From positions 201,100-265,099 of the forward strand of contig NZ_BMNH01000004.1 in NCBI RefSeq assembly GCF_014646355.1: 64,000 bases of DNA, given 5' to 3'. The notes beneath the pieces are model-generated. The model worked only from the letters and a program-made list of their open reading frames with translations. It was not told the DNA's origin and made no database searches. Position 1 is the first letter of the stretch, and every line of letters starts with the position of its first letter. Shown here in pieces: positions 16,638-25,112 of this stretch. This stretch comes from Nonomuraea cavernae (GTDB lineage: Bacteria; Actinomycetota; Actinomycetes; Streptosporangiales; Streptosporangiaceae). Made by a program: the position numbers and the translations under genes.

Positions 16638-17753
16638 TCAGAAGGCGACGGGTGAGGCGCCGGCCGAGGGCACGGCGGTGAGGAACCGAGGGGCCTGCCA
16701 GCCGCGCTCGGTGTAGGCGTCCTCGACGGACCGCCGGACGGAGTCGAGGCGGTCCTCGGCGACGAGCGCGACGGCGGACCCGCCGAAGCCACCGCCCGTC
16801 ATGCGGGCGCCGCGCGCCCCGCCGCGCAGTGACGCCTCGACCGCGAGGTCCAGTTCGGGCGACGACACCTCGTACTGGTCGCGCAGGGACAGGTGCGAGG
16901 CGTTGAGCAGGGCGCCGATCTCGGTCACGGCGCCGGCGCGCAGCAGGCCGACGAGTGCCTCGACCCGGTGGTTCTCCGTGACGACGTGCATGACGCGCCT
17001 GCGCTCGGCGCCCTGCAGCCGGTCGAGGGCCCCGGCCAGGTCGGTGACGTCGCGCAGCGCGGCCACGCCGAGCTTGCGGGCCGCCGACTCGCACTCGGCC
17101 CGGCGCTTGGCGTACTCGCCGCCCGCGTGTTCGTGGTGCACCCGGGTGTCGATGACGAGCAGGCGCAGGCCGTGGGCGGCCAGGTCGAGCGGGACCCTGC
17201 GGTGGCCGAGCGAGCGGCAGTCGAGGAACAGCGCGTGGCCCTGCTCGCACAGCGCCGAGGCGGCCTGGTCCATGATGCCGCACGGCATGCCGACGAAGTC
17301 GTTCTCGGCGCGCTGTCCGAGCAGGGCGAGCTCCATGGGCGTCAGGCCGAGGTCGTGCAGGTCGTTGAGGGCGGCGGCGACGGACACCTCCAGCGCGGCG
17401 CTGGAGCTGAGCCCGGCGCCCTGCGGGACGTCGCCGTCGATCGCGATGTCGGCGCCCGGCACCTGGTCGCCCAGCATCGCGAGCACGCCCACGACGTAGC
17501 GGGTCCAGCCCTGGGCGTCGCCGTGCTCGGCGATCGTGATCGGGCCGGGGGAGGACTGGAGCGACAGCAGGCGGATCGTCCGGTCGGCGCGCGGGCTGAT
17601 GGCGGCCGTGACGCCCCAGGGCACCGCGAACGGCAGGACGAAGCCGTCGTTGTAGTCGGTGTGCTCGCCGATCAGGTTGACCCGGCCCGGCGCGTGCCAG
17701 ACCGTCGCCGGATCCGCGCCGAAGGCCGTACGGAAAGCTTCAACAACGCGCAT
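16638..17753 (-). CDS. galK: Galactokinase
   Basis: A 371-aa GHMP kinase with all three signature motifs: GRVNLIGEHTDYNDGFVLPFA (galactokinase signature), VPQGAGLSSSAALEVSVA (ATP loop), and the C-terminal GARMTGGGFGGSAVAL. It phosphorylates galactose at C1 using ATP, the entry step of the Leloir pathway. The length is normal. The ATG at 17753 has GAGGAG upstream. No galT or galE is adjacent in this window, so it stands alone. Confidence 0.95.
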   Translation of the reverse strand: MRVVEAFRTAFGADPATVWHAPGRVNLIGEHTDYNDGFVLPFAVPWGVTAAISPRADRTIRLLSLQSSPGPITIAEHGDAQGWTRYVVGVLAMLGDQVPGADIAIDGDVPQGAGLSSSAALEVSVAAALNDLHDLGLTPMELALLGQRAENDFVGMPCGIMDQAASALCEQGHALFLDCRSLGHRRVPLDLAAHGLRLLVIDTRVHHEHAGGEYAKRRAECESAARKLGVAALRDVTDLAGALDRLQGAERRRVMHVVTENHRVEALVGLLRAGAVTEIGALLNASHLSLRDQYEVSSPELDLAVEASLRGGARGARMTGGGFGGSAVALVAEDRLDSVRRSVEDAYTERGWQAPRFLTAVPSAGASPVAF

Positions 17754-17797
17754 AACCGAACACTCCTCAACAATCGACCTTCCGTAGACTAGCGCGA

Positions 17798-18643
17798 GTG
17801 GAGGAACTGCTGGATCCCGCGACCACCTCCGTCCGGGTGCTGCTCAAGCACGACGACAACAAGACGCGCAAGCTCAGGTACAACCTGGGCCACGCGCGCG
17901 TGCTCACCTTCGGCGGCGCCTACTCCAACCACATCCGCGCGGTGGCCGCGGCCGGTCGGCGGCACGGCTTCGAGACGATCGGGGTGATCCGCGGCGAGGA
18001 GCGGCTGCCGCTCAACCCGTCGCTCGCCTACGCCGCCGCCTGCGGGATGACGCTCACCTATCTCGACCGGGCCGCCTACCGGCTGAAGGACACGCCTGAG
18101 GTGCTGGCGCGGCTGCGGGAGCGGTGGGGGGAGGTGTTCGTCCTGCCGGAGGGCGGCAGCAACGCGGCGGCCGTGCGCGGCTGCGCCGAGCTGCCGGGAG
18201 AGATCGCGGACGACTACGACGTGGTCTGCTGTCCCGTGGGCACCGGGGGCACGCTGGCCGGCATCGCGGCGGGGCTGCCGCCCGGCAAGCGGGCGATCGG
18301 GTTCGCGGTGCTGAAGGGGGCGGGCTTCCTCGTGGACGAGGTGGCCCGGCTGCAGCGTGAGGCGTATGGGCGGGTCTGGGACAACTGGTCGGTGGACCTC
18401 GATTACCACTTCGGCGGGTACGCCCGGTCAACACCCGCCTTGGACGGATTTATCGCGAAATATCAGGTGGAGGGGGTGTACGTCGCGAAGATGCTCTACG
18501 GCCTGGTCGATCGCGTACGGCAGGGCGCCTTTGCCGACGGCACCCGCGTCGTCGCCGTCGTCACCGGTCAGCCCTCGGTCCCCGTCTCGCTGTGCGGCGC
18601 CCCGACCGGCTTCGACTCGGGTGACCCGCGCTGGCGCAGGTAG
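17798..18643 (+). CDS. D-cysteine desulfhydrase / ACC deaminase family PLP enzyme
   Basis: A 281-aa fold-type II PLP enzyme. The PLP lysine is expected at K22 in HDDNKTRKLRYNL. FGGAYSNHIRA binds the substrate carboxylate, and CPVGTGGTLAG binds the phosphate. The family includes D-cysteine desulfhydrase and 1-aminocyclopropane-1-carboxylate deaminase; the sequence does not decide between them. The N-terminus is about 30 residues shorter than typical members, starting almost at the active-site lysine, with a GTG start. The 3' end overlaps the converging membrane-protein gene by 76 bp, so both coding frames share that DNA. Confidence 0.85.
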   Translation: MEELLDPATTSVRVLLKHDDNKTRKLRYNLGHARVLTFGGAYSNHIRAVAAAGRRHGFETIGVIRGEERLPLNPSLAYAAACGMTLTYLDRAAYRLKDTPEVLARLRERWGEVFVLPEGGSNAAAVRGCAELPGEIADDYDVVCCPVGTGGTLAGIAAGLPPGKRAIGFAVLKGAGFLVDEVARLQREAYGRVWDNWSVDLDYHFGGYARSTPALDGFIAKYQVEGVYVAKMLYGLVDRVRQGAFADGTRVVAVVTGQPSVPVSLCGAPTGFDSGDPRWRR

Positions 18644-19239
18644 ATGGAGAGCGCCACCATCGACAGCACGGCCAGCAGCTCCGACTGCCAGTTCTGCAGG
18701 GACCGGTTCCAGAACTCCGGCGAGGTGATGTACGCGCCCCAGGAGATCGGGTCGCGCAGGTCGGTCAGCCGTTCGGCGTTGCCGGCCGCCAGTCCCGACA
18801 CCGACTGCGCCAGCCACGACAGCACGAAGACGGTCCCCATGGTGAGCCCCAGCGAGTTGCCGAACAGGTGGAGCCTCAGCCCGGTCGACTTGGCCCACGC
18901 CGGGGAGCGGGGCTTCGCGTACGGGCCGACCAACTGCTCCTCGTCCGAACCGGGGCCCTCCTCGCCGGGCTGCTTCGACTCCGGCGACCCCTTCTGGACC
19001 AGCCAGACCGTGAGCATGATGAACAGCAGGAACTGGAGGTATTCGGACTGCCAGTTCTCCGACACGTCCACGGCGAACGGCGACGACGTCACGTACGCGA
19101 GCAGCGAGACCGGCTGCAGGCCGTTGACCAGCTGCTGGTCGTTGAACTCCAGCATGCCCGCGACCGCCTGCCCCGCCAGGGCGAGCACGAACAGCGTCAT
19201 GAACGTCAGCGAGAGCGCGTTCTCCCGGATCCATCTCAC
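18568..19239 (-). CDS. DUF6766-like duplicated membrane protein
   Basis: A 223-aa membrane protein built from two related halves. Each contains a long hydrophobic helix, a loop with NWQSE, and a second helix ending in QKGSPESK or RQRGSPESK. The first half starts RWIRENALSLTFMTLFVLALAG. This matches the RENxLSL-type DUF6766 family. The role is unknown. The GTG at 19239 overlaps the stop of a 27-aa peptide gene (GTGA), which fixes the start. The 3' end runs 76 bp into the converging PLP-enzyme gene. Confidence 0.75.
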   Translation of the reverse strand: MRWIRENALSLTFMTLFVLALAGQAVAGMLEFNDQQLVNGLQPVSLLAYVTSSPFAVDVSENWQSEYLQFLLFIMLTVWLVQKGSPESKQPGEEGPGSDEEQLVGPYAKPRSPAWAKSTGLRLHLFGNSLGLTMGTVFVLSWLAQSVSGLAAGNAERLTDLRDPISWGAYITSPEFWNRSLQNWQSELLAVLSMVALSIYLRQRGSPESKPVGAPHSETGTEG

Positions 19240-19319
19240 AGATGAGCCACCCCCAACGCGAAGAACCACACCAGGCCCGCCACGATGATGACCAGGGTCA
19301 GCACGAACACGACGCGCAT
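19236..19319 (-). CDS. 27-residue single-helix membrane peptide
   Basis: MRVVFVLTLVIIVAGLVWFF and a short ALGVAHL tail: one transmembrane helix and nothing else. Its ATG overlaps the lipoprotein stop (ATGA), and its stop overlaps the DUF6766 start (GTGA). Because it is coupled on both sides it is very probably translated. Confidence 0.6.
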   Translation of the reverse strand: MRVVFVLTLVIIVAGLVWFFALGVAHL

Positions 19320-19705
19320 CAGTCCTCCAGGGCGCAGTCGTAGGGCAGGTCGCGCTCCGGCTCGCACCCGGCCGCGCGCACCCGCCAGCCGTCGGTGAAC
19401 CGGTGCAGGAACACCGTGTCCCCGGCCAGCCTCACCACGGCGTCGTCGCCCCACACCTCGACCGAGGTGACCCGGCCACCGGGCCCCAGCCGCAGGTCCC
19501 CGAGGGCCGTGGCGCACGTCTCGCCGGGGTCGGGCAGCTTCCTCGCGGCCTGCCGGGTCAGCATCGCGCACGCGGCCTCGTCCTGGTGCGCGGCCACCGC
19601 GGTGTGGAACCGCGCCGCCGCGCGGGCGGGAGCGGCCGTGTCCACGGCACAGCCCGCGGCGAGCAGCAGGGCGAGTGCCGCGAGGGCGGTTCTCATGCGC
19701 CGCAT
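19319..19705 (-). CDS. Small secreted lipoprotein
   Basis: A 128-aa protein with a lipoprotein signal: MRRMRTALAALALLLAAGC, lipobox LAAGC with Cys19. The mature domain is about 110 residues with cysteine-containing segments (EAACAMLTR, GETCATALGDL, AAGCEPERDLPYDCALED). It resembles small NTF2-like or transport-accessory actinobacterial lipoproteins. It is first in a three-gene coupled operon with a tiny membrane peptide and a DUF6766 protein. Function unknown. ATG at 19705; an internal ATG at 19696 is possible. Confidence 0.7.
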   Translation of the reverse strand: MRRMRTALAALALLLAAGCAVDTAAPARAAARFHTAVAAHQDEAACAMLTRQAARKLPDPGETCATALGDLRLGPGGRVTSVEVWGDDAVVRLAGDTVFLHRFTDGWRVRAAGCEPERDLPYDCALED

Positions 19706-19787
19706 CTACCCATCCAGAAACGCGGCACTCTGGAGCGGACGGCAAGAGTCGGCTGGCGTGCCGTTGGGGAACTGGCATCCTGTACGG

Positions 19788-20528
19788 ATGCGGCAAGTGA
19801 CTGTCCTCGGCAGTTGTGGTGCGTTTCCCGAGCCGGGCCGTGCCTGCAGCGGGTTCGCGGTCGACTGGGACGGTTACCGGCTGCTGCTCGACCTGGGCTA
19901 CGCCACGTTGCCGCGGCTGCTCGCGCACTGGCCGGATGGCGCGGTGGACGCTGTCGTCGTCACCCACGAGCACCCCGACCACTGCATCGACCTGCACGGG
20001 TTGTTCCGGATGCGTTTCTACGGCGACCCCGGTGGCCCACGGCTGCCGTTGTACTGCCCGCCGGGCGTGCTCGACCGGCTCAGCGGGTTGGAGCCCGACG
20101 TCGACCTCCACGCGGTCTTCGACGCGCATCCGCTGCCGGGCGGTCACCAGGTGGGGCCGTTCGCCCTCACCGGATTGTCGCTGCCGCACTACGTGCTCAA
20201 CGCCGGCATCCGCCTGGAGGCCGACGGGGTCGTCCTGGCCTATACCGGCGACACCGGCCCGACTCCCGCGCTCGCCGAACTCGGGCGCGACGCCGACCTG
20301 TTCATCGTCGAGGCCACCGACCGCGACGGCGAGGCCGACCGCCCCACCCGCAATCTGCTCACCTCCACGGAGGCCGGTCACTGGGCCCGCCGCTCCTGCG
20401 CACGCCGGTTGATGCTCACCCACTTCTGGCCGGGCAACGACCGGGCCGCCTCCGTGGCCGCCGCCCGGAAGGAGTTCGGCGGTGAGGTGCTGGCGGCCGA
20501 GGAAGGACTCATTGTCCCGCTCGGTTGA
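19788..20528 (+). CDS. MBL-fold metallohydrolase
   Basis: A 246-aa metallo-beta-lactamase-fold enzyme of the RNase Z-like/CPD-phosphodiesterase type. The zinc-binding motif is THEHPDHCIDLHG. Other ligands are in YTGDTGP and the C-terminal LTHFWPG. The N-terminus VTVLGSCGAFPEPGRACSGF is characteristic of this subgroup. It is likely a phosphodiesterase or nuclease; the substrate is unknown. ATG at 19788, divergent from the lipoprotein operon. Confidence 0.88.
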   Translation: MRQVTVLGSCGAFPEPGRACSGFAVDWDGYRLLLDLGYATLPRLLAHWPDGAVDAVVVTHEHPDHCIDLHGLFRMRFYGDPGGPRLPLYCPPGVLDRLSGLEPDVDLHAVFDAHPLPGGHQVGPFALTGLSLPHYVLNAGIRLEADGVVLAYTGDTGPTPALAELGRDADLFIVEATDRDGEADRPTRNLLTSTEAGHWARRSCARRLMLTHFWPGNDRAASVAAARKEFGGEVLAAEEGLIVPLG

Positions 20529-20559
20529 TCAGCCCCGGTGAACGTTCGTGGTCATCCCA

Positions 20560-21105
20560 CTAGTCGAGTTGGTCGAGGATCGGCGTGACGAGCGCGTTGA
20601 GCTCGCGTACCAGCACCACCAGGGCTCGCTCGGCCGACTCCTCGACCTTGTCGTGCGGCCCCTCCGGCTCCGGCGGCAGGTCGTCGAGCGGCACCGGCAC
20701 CTCGACCAGCAGGGTGGCCCGCAGGAACGGGATCCTGGCCAGGTCCTGCTGCGTCGGCTCGACGTACTGGCCGAACGTCTCCTGCCAGCCCAGCCAGCCG
20801 CGGTCGCGCCACCAGGCGCGCGAGCGGGTGAGCTCCTCGGGAAGCGGCGAGACCAGCCTGACCCGCGCGTTCAGGGTGCCGTCCCAGGTGTTGCGGTGGC
20901 ACGTCGCCTCAAGGACGCGCCGGTCCCAGCGCACGTAGCCGGGGTTGAGCGACGGCGGGGTGGCCAGCCGCCAGGCCGCGCAGGCGAACCTGACCGGCGC
21001 GATGTCGCCCCACTCGAACTCTTCGAGGTTCTTGCGTACGTGCACGGCATAGCGCCCGCCACGATCTCTGTCGAACTCCTGATCGATCCAGAACGCTCTA
21101 CCCAT
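20560..21105 (-). CDS. Conserved hypothetical protein
   Basis: A 181-aa soluble protein starting MGRAFWIDQEFDRDRGGRYAVHV. It contains several tryptophan-rich strands (FEWGDIAPVRFACAAWRL, RAWWRDRGWLGWQETFG) and a C-terminal helix (LVVLVRELNALVTPIL). No family is recognised and no catalytic motif is seen. It converges on the MBL gene with a 31-bp gap and is divergent from the TetR gene. Confidence 0.7.
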   Translation of the reverse strand: MGRAFWIDQEFDRDRGGRYAVHVRKNLEEFEWGDIAPVRFACAAWRLATPPSLNPGYVRWDRRVLEATCHRNTWDGTLNARVRLVSPLPEELTRSRAWWRDRGWLGWQETFGQYVEPTQQDLARIPFLRATLLVEVPVPLDDLPPEPEGPHDKVEESAERALVVLVRELNALVTPILDQLD

Positions 21106-21256
21106 GGGCACTACGCTACGGCCCTCCACCGGCTCCCGGCGCGCGCACACCAAAAGAGCGCGTTCGCCGCAAGCCACGGCTTGACCGGCATCCGGCCTTG
21201 TCTTGCATTAAATGACCAGATAGTCTGATTTAGTCAAATATTTGAGGTGGGGTGGA

Positions 21257-21970
21257 ATGGTCAAGGCGGGACGGCCGCCGCAGGATCCGGCGCGCCAGCT
21301 GGAACGCGCGCACCGGATCCTCGACGCGGCGGCCGAGCTGATCGAGCGCTGGGGCTACGACAAGACGACGATCGACGACGTGGCCAGGCAGGCAGGGGTC
21401 GCCAAGGGCACCATCTACCTGCACTGGCGGACTCGTGACGCGCTCTTCGCCGCGCTGCTGCGCCGCGAGCGGCTGCGCATGCTCGAAGGGGTGCGCGAGC
21501 AGGCGCCCGCCACGCTGCGCGACCTGGTCCGGGAGCTCAGCGTGGAGCTGGTGCGCAGGCCGCTGATGAAGGCGATCCTGCTGGGCGACTCGGAGGTGCT
21601 CGGCAAGCTGAACCGGCAGAAGCGGCACAGTGAGACCACGCCGGAGCTGGCCGCGGCCTTCGAGGAGTATCTCGGCGAGCTGCGCGAGCAGGACGCCGCC
21701 CGCGCCGACCGCACGCCGCGCGAGCAGCTCACGGTGCTCGCCGCCGTCCTCTACGGGTTCCTGTTCACCCGCAACAACCTGCCGGAGAGCATGCGGATGC
21801 CGGACGACCGGCTCATGGAGCTGATCGCCGAAACCGCCGACCTCGCCGTCGGCACGGGCGTGACGCCGTCCGGCGCCGCCTCGCACGCCATCGCGCGGGC
21901 CACCGCCCGCTATCTCGACACCGTGGTGGAGATCGCGCGAAACAAGCTCGCGACCTCCCTGGGCTCGTAA
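21257..21970 (+). CDS. TetR-family transcriptional regulator
   Basis: A 237-aa regulator. The N-terminal helix-turn-helix reads RILDAAAELIERWGYDKTTIDDVARQAGVAKGTIYLHWRTRDALF, which is canonical TetR. The C-terminal ligand domain is all-helical. The ATG at 21257 follows a G-rich Shine-Dalgarno. It is 12 bp upstream of the PEP-synthase-like gene, so the two are almost certainly co-transcribed and probably autoregulated. The 80-bp stretch before it (21200-21245) is unusually AT-rich and includes an imperfect dyad TGAC...GTCA, a plausible operator. Confidence 0.93.
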   Translation: MVKAGRPPQDPARQLERAHRILDAAAELIERWGYDKTTIDDVARQAGVAKGTIYLHWRTRDALFAALLRRERLRMLEGVREQAPATLRDLVRELSVELVRRPLMKAILLGDSEVLGKLNRQKRHSETTPELAAAFEEYLGELREQDAARADRTPREQLTVLAAVLYGFLFTRNNLPESMRMPDDRLMELIAETADLAVGTGVTPSGAASHAIARATARYLDTVVEIARNKLATSLGS

Positions 21971-21982
21971 GGAGCGTGTCAC

Positions 21983-24478
21983 GTGGAGGCCTTAGTCCTT
22001 CCTCTGGACGACCCCGCCGCCGATCTCGCCACGGCGGGCGGCAAGGGCGCCTCCCTGGCCAGGCTGGCCGGGGCCGGACTGCCCGTCCCCGGCGGGTTCC
22101 TGATCACCACCGCCGCCTACCGCGCGTACGTGGCGGACTTTCACCACCGGATCGTCGAGGCGGCGGCCCGGGGCGACGCCGGCCGGATCGCGGAGCTGTT
22201 CGCCGCGCACGACGTGCCCGCCGCGCTCGCCGCCCGGATCCGCGAGGCTCACGCCGGGCTGGGCGACGACGTCCCCGTGGCCGTGCGCTCGTCGGCCACG
22301 GCCGAGGACCTGCCCGGCATGTCGTTCGCCGGGCAGCAGGACAGCTTTCTCAACATCAGGGGCGAGGCGCTGCCCGACGCGGTCCGGCGCTGCTGGGCCT
22401 CGCTGTGGAACGCCCGCGCCATCGCCTACCGCGAGCAGAACGGCGTGGCCCACGACGACGTCGCGCTGGCCGTGGTGGTGCAGGAGCTCGTCGACGCCGA
22501 CGCGGCCGGCGTCATGTTCACCGCCGACCCGGTCACCGGCGCCCGCGACCGGACCGTGATCAACGCCTCGTGGGGGCTGGGCGAGGCCGTCGTCGGCGGC
22601 CACGTCACCCCTGACACGATCGTGGTGACCGCCGGCGCCGTCACCGAGGCTCGCGCCGGCGACAAGACCGTCATGACGGTACGCACGCCTGACGGCACCA
22701 CCGAGCGGCCGGTGCCCGCAGATCTTCGAGAGGCGCCCGTCCTGGACGAGGCGGAGGCCGTCCGGCTCGCCGTGATCGGCTCGCGCGTCCAGGAGCTGTA
22801 CGGCACGCCGATGGACGTGGAGTGGGCCAGGCGCGCCGGCGAGTTCCACATCCTCCAGGCCCGGCCCGTCACCGGCCTCACCGAACAGGTCGAGGAGTGG
22901 AACGACAGCCTCAAGGGCGACTACCTGTGGACCGGCGGCAATCTCGGCGAGGCCATCCCCGACGTGATGACGCCCGTCACCTGGTCGTTCGTCCGGCTGT
23001 TCATCCAGGAGGCGATGTCCGCCTCGGCGCTGCCCGGCTTCGACCTGGTCGGCAACATCGGCGGCCGCTTCTACATGAACCTCAGCGTGATCCACTCGGT
23101 CGCCGCGGCGCTGGGCATGCGCCGCAGGCTCGGCGCGGTCGAGCAGGTCTTCGGCAGGCTGCCGCCCGGACTGGACGTGCCGCTGCTGAAGGTCTCGCGC
23201 TGGGAGATCATCAAGCGGGTGCTGCCCATGGCCGTCCGGATCCGCGGGCGGGTCCGCGCCAACCTGAGGGAGATGCCCGCCTTCCTGGCCACCGCCGAGC
23301 GGCGCGGCCAGGCCGTCCGCGACCGCATCGCGGCCACCACGGATCCGGCCGAGCTGGCCGGCCTGTGGGGGAGCGACGTCGAGCCGTACCTCGTCACCGC
23401 CTCCCGGATGCTGGAGGCGGCCGGCCGGCAGGGCGGCACGACGCTCGTCTTCACCCGCGACCGGCTGCGCGCGATGATGGGCGACGTCGACGCCGAGGCG
23501 ATGCTCACCGGCGTCAACACCGGCGGCGAGCTCGCCAGCCTCGGCCCCGTCATGGGCCTGAGCCGGCTGGCCAGAGGCGAGATCGACCGCGACACGTTCG
23601 CCCGCGTCTACGGGCACCGGGGGCCGCACGAGTTCGAGGTGTCGATCCCGCGCCCGGGGGAGGACCCCGCCTGGATCGATCGCGCGCTCGCCGGCCTGCG
23701 CGACCTGCGCGACGACACCGCCGCGCTGCTCGCCCGCCAGCAGGAGGCCCGCGACGCCGCCTGGGCGCGGTTCGCGCGCCGTTACCCGCGCCAGGAGGCC
23801 AGGATGCGCGCCCGGGTGGCGCGCTGGAACGCGGTCGTCCGCGACCGCGAGACGACCCGCTCGGAGGTCATCCGCGCGTTCTGGGCGCTCCGGGCGTTCA
23901 CGGTGCGCGCCGGGGAGCTGACCGGCCACGGCGACGACCTGTTCCACCTCTATCTGGACGAGATCCTCGCCGTCCTGCGCGGCTCCGCCGAGCCGCTCGC
24001 CCGGATCCCGGTGCGGCGCGCGACCTACCTCAGGTACGCCTCGCTGCCGCCGTACCCGGCGCTGATCGTCGGCCACTTCGACCCGGTCCGCTGGGCCGCC
24101 GACCCCGGCAGGCGCGCGGACCTCTACGACGCGCGGGGCGGCGACGTGCCCGTCAGCGACACCGTGACCGGCTTCCCCGGCGCCCCCGGCGTCGTCGAGG
24201 GCGTGGCCCGGGTGCTGTCCGGCCCGGAGGACGGCGACCGGCTGCGGCCCGGCGAGATCCTGGTGACGACGCTGACGAACATCGGCTGGACGCCGATGTT
24301 CCCCCGGGCGGCGGCCGTGGTGACCGACCTGGGCGCGCCCCTGTCGCACGCCTCGATCGTGGCCAGGGAGCTGGGCATCCCCGCCGTGGTCGGCACCGGC
24401 AACGCCACCATGCGCCTGCGCGACGGCGACCGGGTCCGGGTGGACGGCGAACGGGGCACGGTGGAGTTGCTCGGCTGA
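21983..24478 (+). CDS. PEP synthase-like enzyme / rifampicin phosphotransferase-like
   Basis: An 831-aa three-domain enzyme. The N-terminal ATP-grasp domain starts GGKGASLARLAGAGLPVPGGF and includes VRSSATAEDLPGMSFAGQQDSFLN and GVMFTADPVTG. The middle domain is variable. The C-terminal swivelling phosphohistidine domain carries His789 in GAPLSHASIVARELGIPAVVGTG. This is the architecture of both PEP synthase and rifampicin phosphotransferase (RPH). Length and the divergent middle domain favour an RPH-like enzyme that transfers the beta-phosphate of ATP to a small molecule, but no rifamycin-associated promoter element is seen, and a TetR control gene precedes it. Substrate open. GTG start with AAGGAG 8 nt upstream. 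Confidence 0.85.
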   Translation: MEALVLPLDDPAADLATAGGKGASLARLAGAGLPVPGGFLITTAAYRAYVADFHHRIVEAAARGDAGRIAELFAAHDVPAALAARIREAHAGLGDDVPVAVRSSATAEDLPGMSFAGQQDSFLNIRGEALPDAVRRCWASLWNARAIAYREQNGVAHDDVALAVVVQELVDADAAGVMFTADPVTGARDRTVINASWGLGEAVVGGHVTPDTIVVTAGAVTEARAGDKTVMTVRTPDGTTERPVPADLREAPVLDEAEAVRLAVIGSRVQELYGTPMDVEWARRAGEFHILQARPVTGLTEQVEEWNDSLKGDYLWTGGNLGEAIPDVMTPVTWSFVRLFIQEAMSASALPGFDLVGNIGGRFYMNLSVIHSVAAALGMRRRLGAVEQVFGRLPPGLDVPLLKVSRWEIIKRVLPMAVRIRGRVRANLREMPAFLATAERRGQAVRDRIAATTDPAELAGLWGSDVEPYLVTASRMLEAAGRQGGTTLVFTRDRLRAMMGDVDAEAMLTGVNTGGELASLGPVMGLSRLARGEIDRDTFARVYGHRGPHEFEVSIPRPGEDPAWIDRALAGLRDLRDDTAALLARQQEARDAAWARFARRYPRQEARMRARVARWNAVVRDRETTRSEVIRAFWALRAFTVRAGELTGHGDDLFHLYLDEILAVLRGSAEPLARIPVRRATYLRYASLPPYPALIVGHFDPVRWAADPGRRADLYDARGGDVPVSDTVTGFPGAPGVVEGVARVLSGPEDGDRLRPGEILVTTLTNIGWTPMFPRAAAVVTDLGAPLSHASIVARELGIPAVVGTGNATMRLRDGDRVRVDGERGTVELLG

Positions 24479-24525
24479 AAAGTCTCCGCCAAGTCGGCCG
24501 TCACCGTCCGCGGCCGTGGCGCACC

Positions 24526-24717
24526 ATGGCCGCCATGATCGAACCGTGCGACCTGCGCGAGCTCGAGGCCCGGTGCGCCGTCTTCAGACGTGCCAAGCAC
24601 GCCCTCGACCGCGGCGCCACCGACGACGAACTCCGCGCGCTCCAGGAGCGGCCCCCGCCGTGGCCGGACCTCCTCGACGTGCAGGCACCCGCCGAGGGGC
24701 GAGCGCCGGGCGGGTAG
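24526..24717 (+). CDS. Small hypothetical protein (63 aa)
   Basis: A short ORF starting MAAMIEPCDLRELEARCAVFRRAKHALDRG and ending EGRAPGG. A helical, charged domain with GC3-biased codons. It lies 47 bp after the PEP-synthase-like gene on the same strand. No family recognised; may be a co-transcribed small protein. Confidence 0.4.
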   Translation: MAAMIEPCDLRELEARCAVFRRAKHALDRGATDDELRALQERPPPWPDLLDVQAPAEGRAPGG

Positions 24718-25037
24718 TCGTACGTGGCTTCGCCGGCTACCAGAAGGGGAACCCGTTCAGCCGACAGGGCTCGGGCCAGGTCGGCGGCGGGAAGGCGCTG
24801 ACACCGCGCACGCACCCGGAGAACGGCAGCCCCATCACCTTCCGTCCCAGGGCGCCGGCCGCCGGACCCGGCCGGGTGCCGCGCCGGGTGGAGCAGGTTC
24901 TCGCTCCCGGTGGGCTCGGCGGCATCCAGGAGCGCGCTCTGGCCGCGACCGCCGGCGGCATCCACGTCGTGCGGAGCGAGTCGTTCAAGGGCATCCGCGT
25001 TCCCTTCTCCCGTAGGTCTTTCGCGGACCTTCGGTAG
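24714..25037 (+). pseudogene. Coding-like fragment without a start (unrecognised)
   Basis: An open frame of about 107 codons with strongly GC-ending codons, containing GFAGYQKGNPFSRQGSGQVGGG and ending FSRRSFADLR. There is no ATG or GTG at the front; the first in-frame GTG is about 50 codons in. A bidirectional hairpin terminator begins 7 nt after its stop, as expected for a real gene end. It may be the 3' remnant of a decayed gene, or a gene with an unusual start. Function not identified. Confidence 0.3.
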
Positions 25038-25043
25038 GCCGAC

Positions 25044-25090
25044 GCCCGCGCCGTTCGCCTGGGCGGGACCTGGGCGGGAACGGCGCGGGC
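25044..25090. terminator. Bidirectional hairpin terminator
   Basis: A perfect 13-bp stem (GCCCGCGCCGTTC at 25044-25056, complement at 25078-25090) with a 21-nt loop, between the fragment ending at 25037 and the converging copper-protein gene. Confidence 0.75.
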
Positions 25091-25112
25091 GGGGCTGTCA
25101 CGGGACGGGCTC

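Noticed and set aside
21200..21240. AGTCTGATTTAGTC before the TetR gene as a member of the GTCAGAC regulon
   Set aside because: Outside the catabolic block, lacks the GT-N3-AC core, and a local TetR gene explains an operator there better.
21992..24349. A 785-codon minus-strand open frame opposite the PEP-synthase-like gene
   Set aside because: Antisense shadow of a well-supported gene; composition is low-complexity with no motifs or Shine-Dalgarno.
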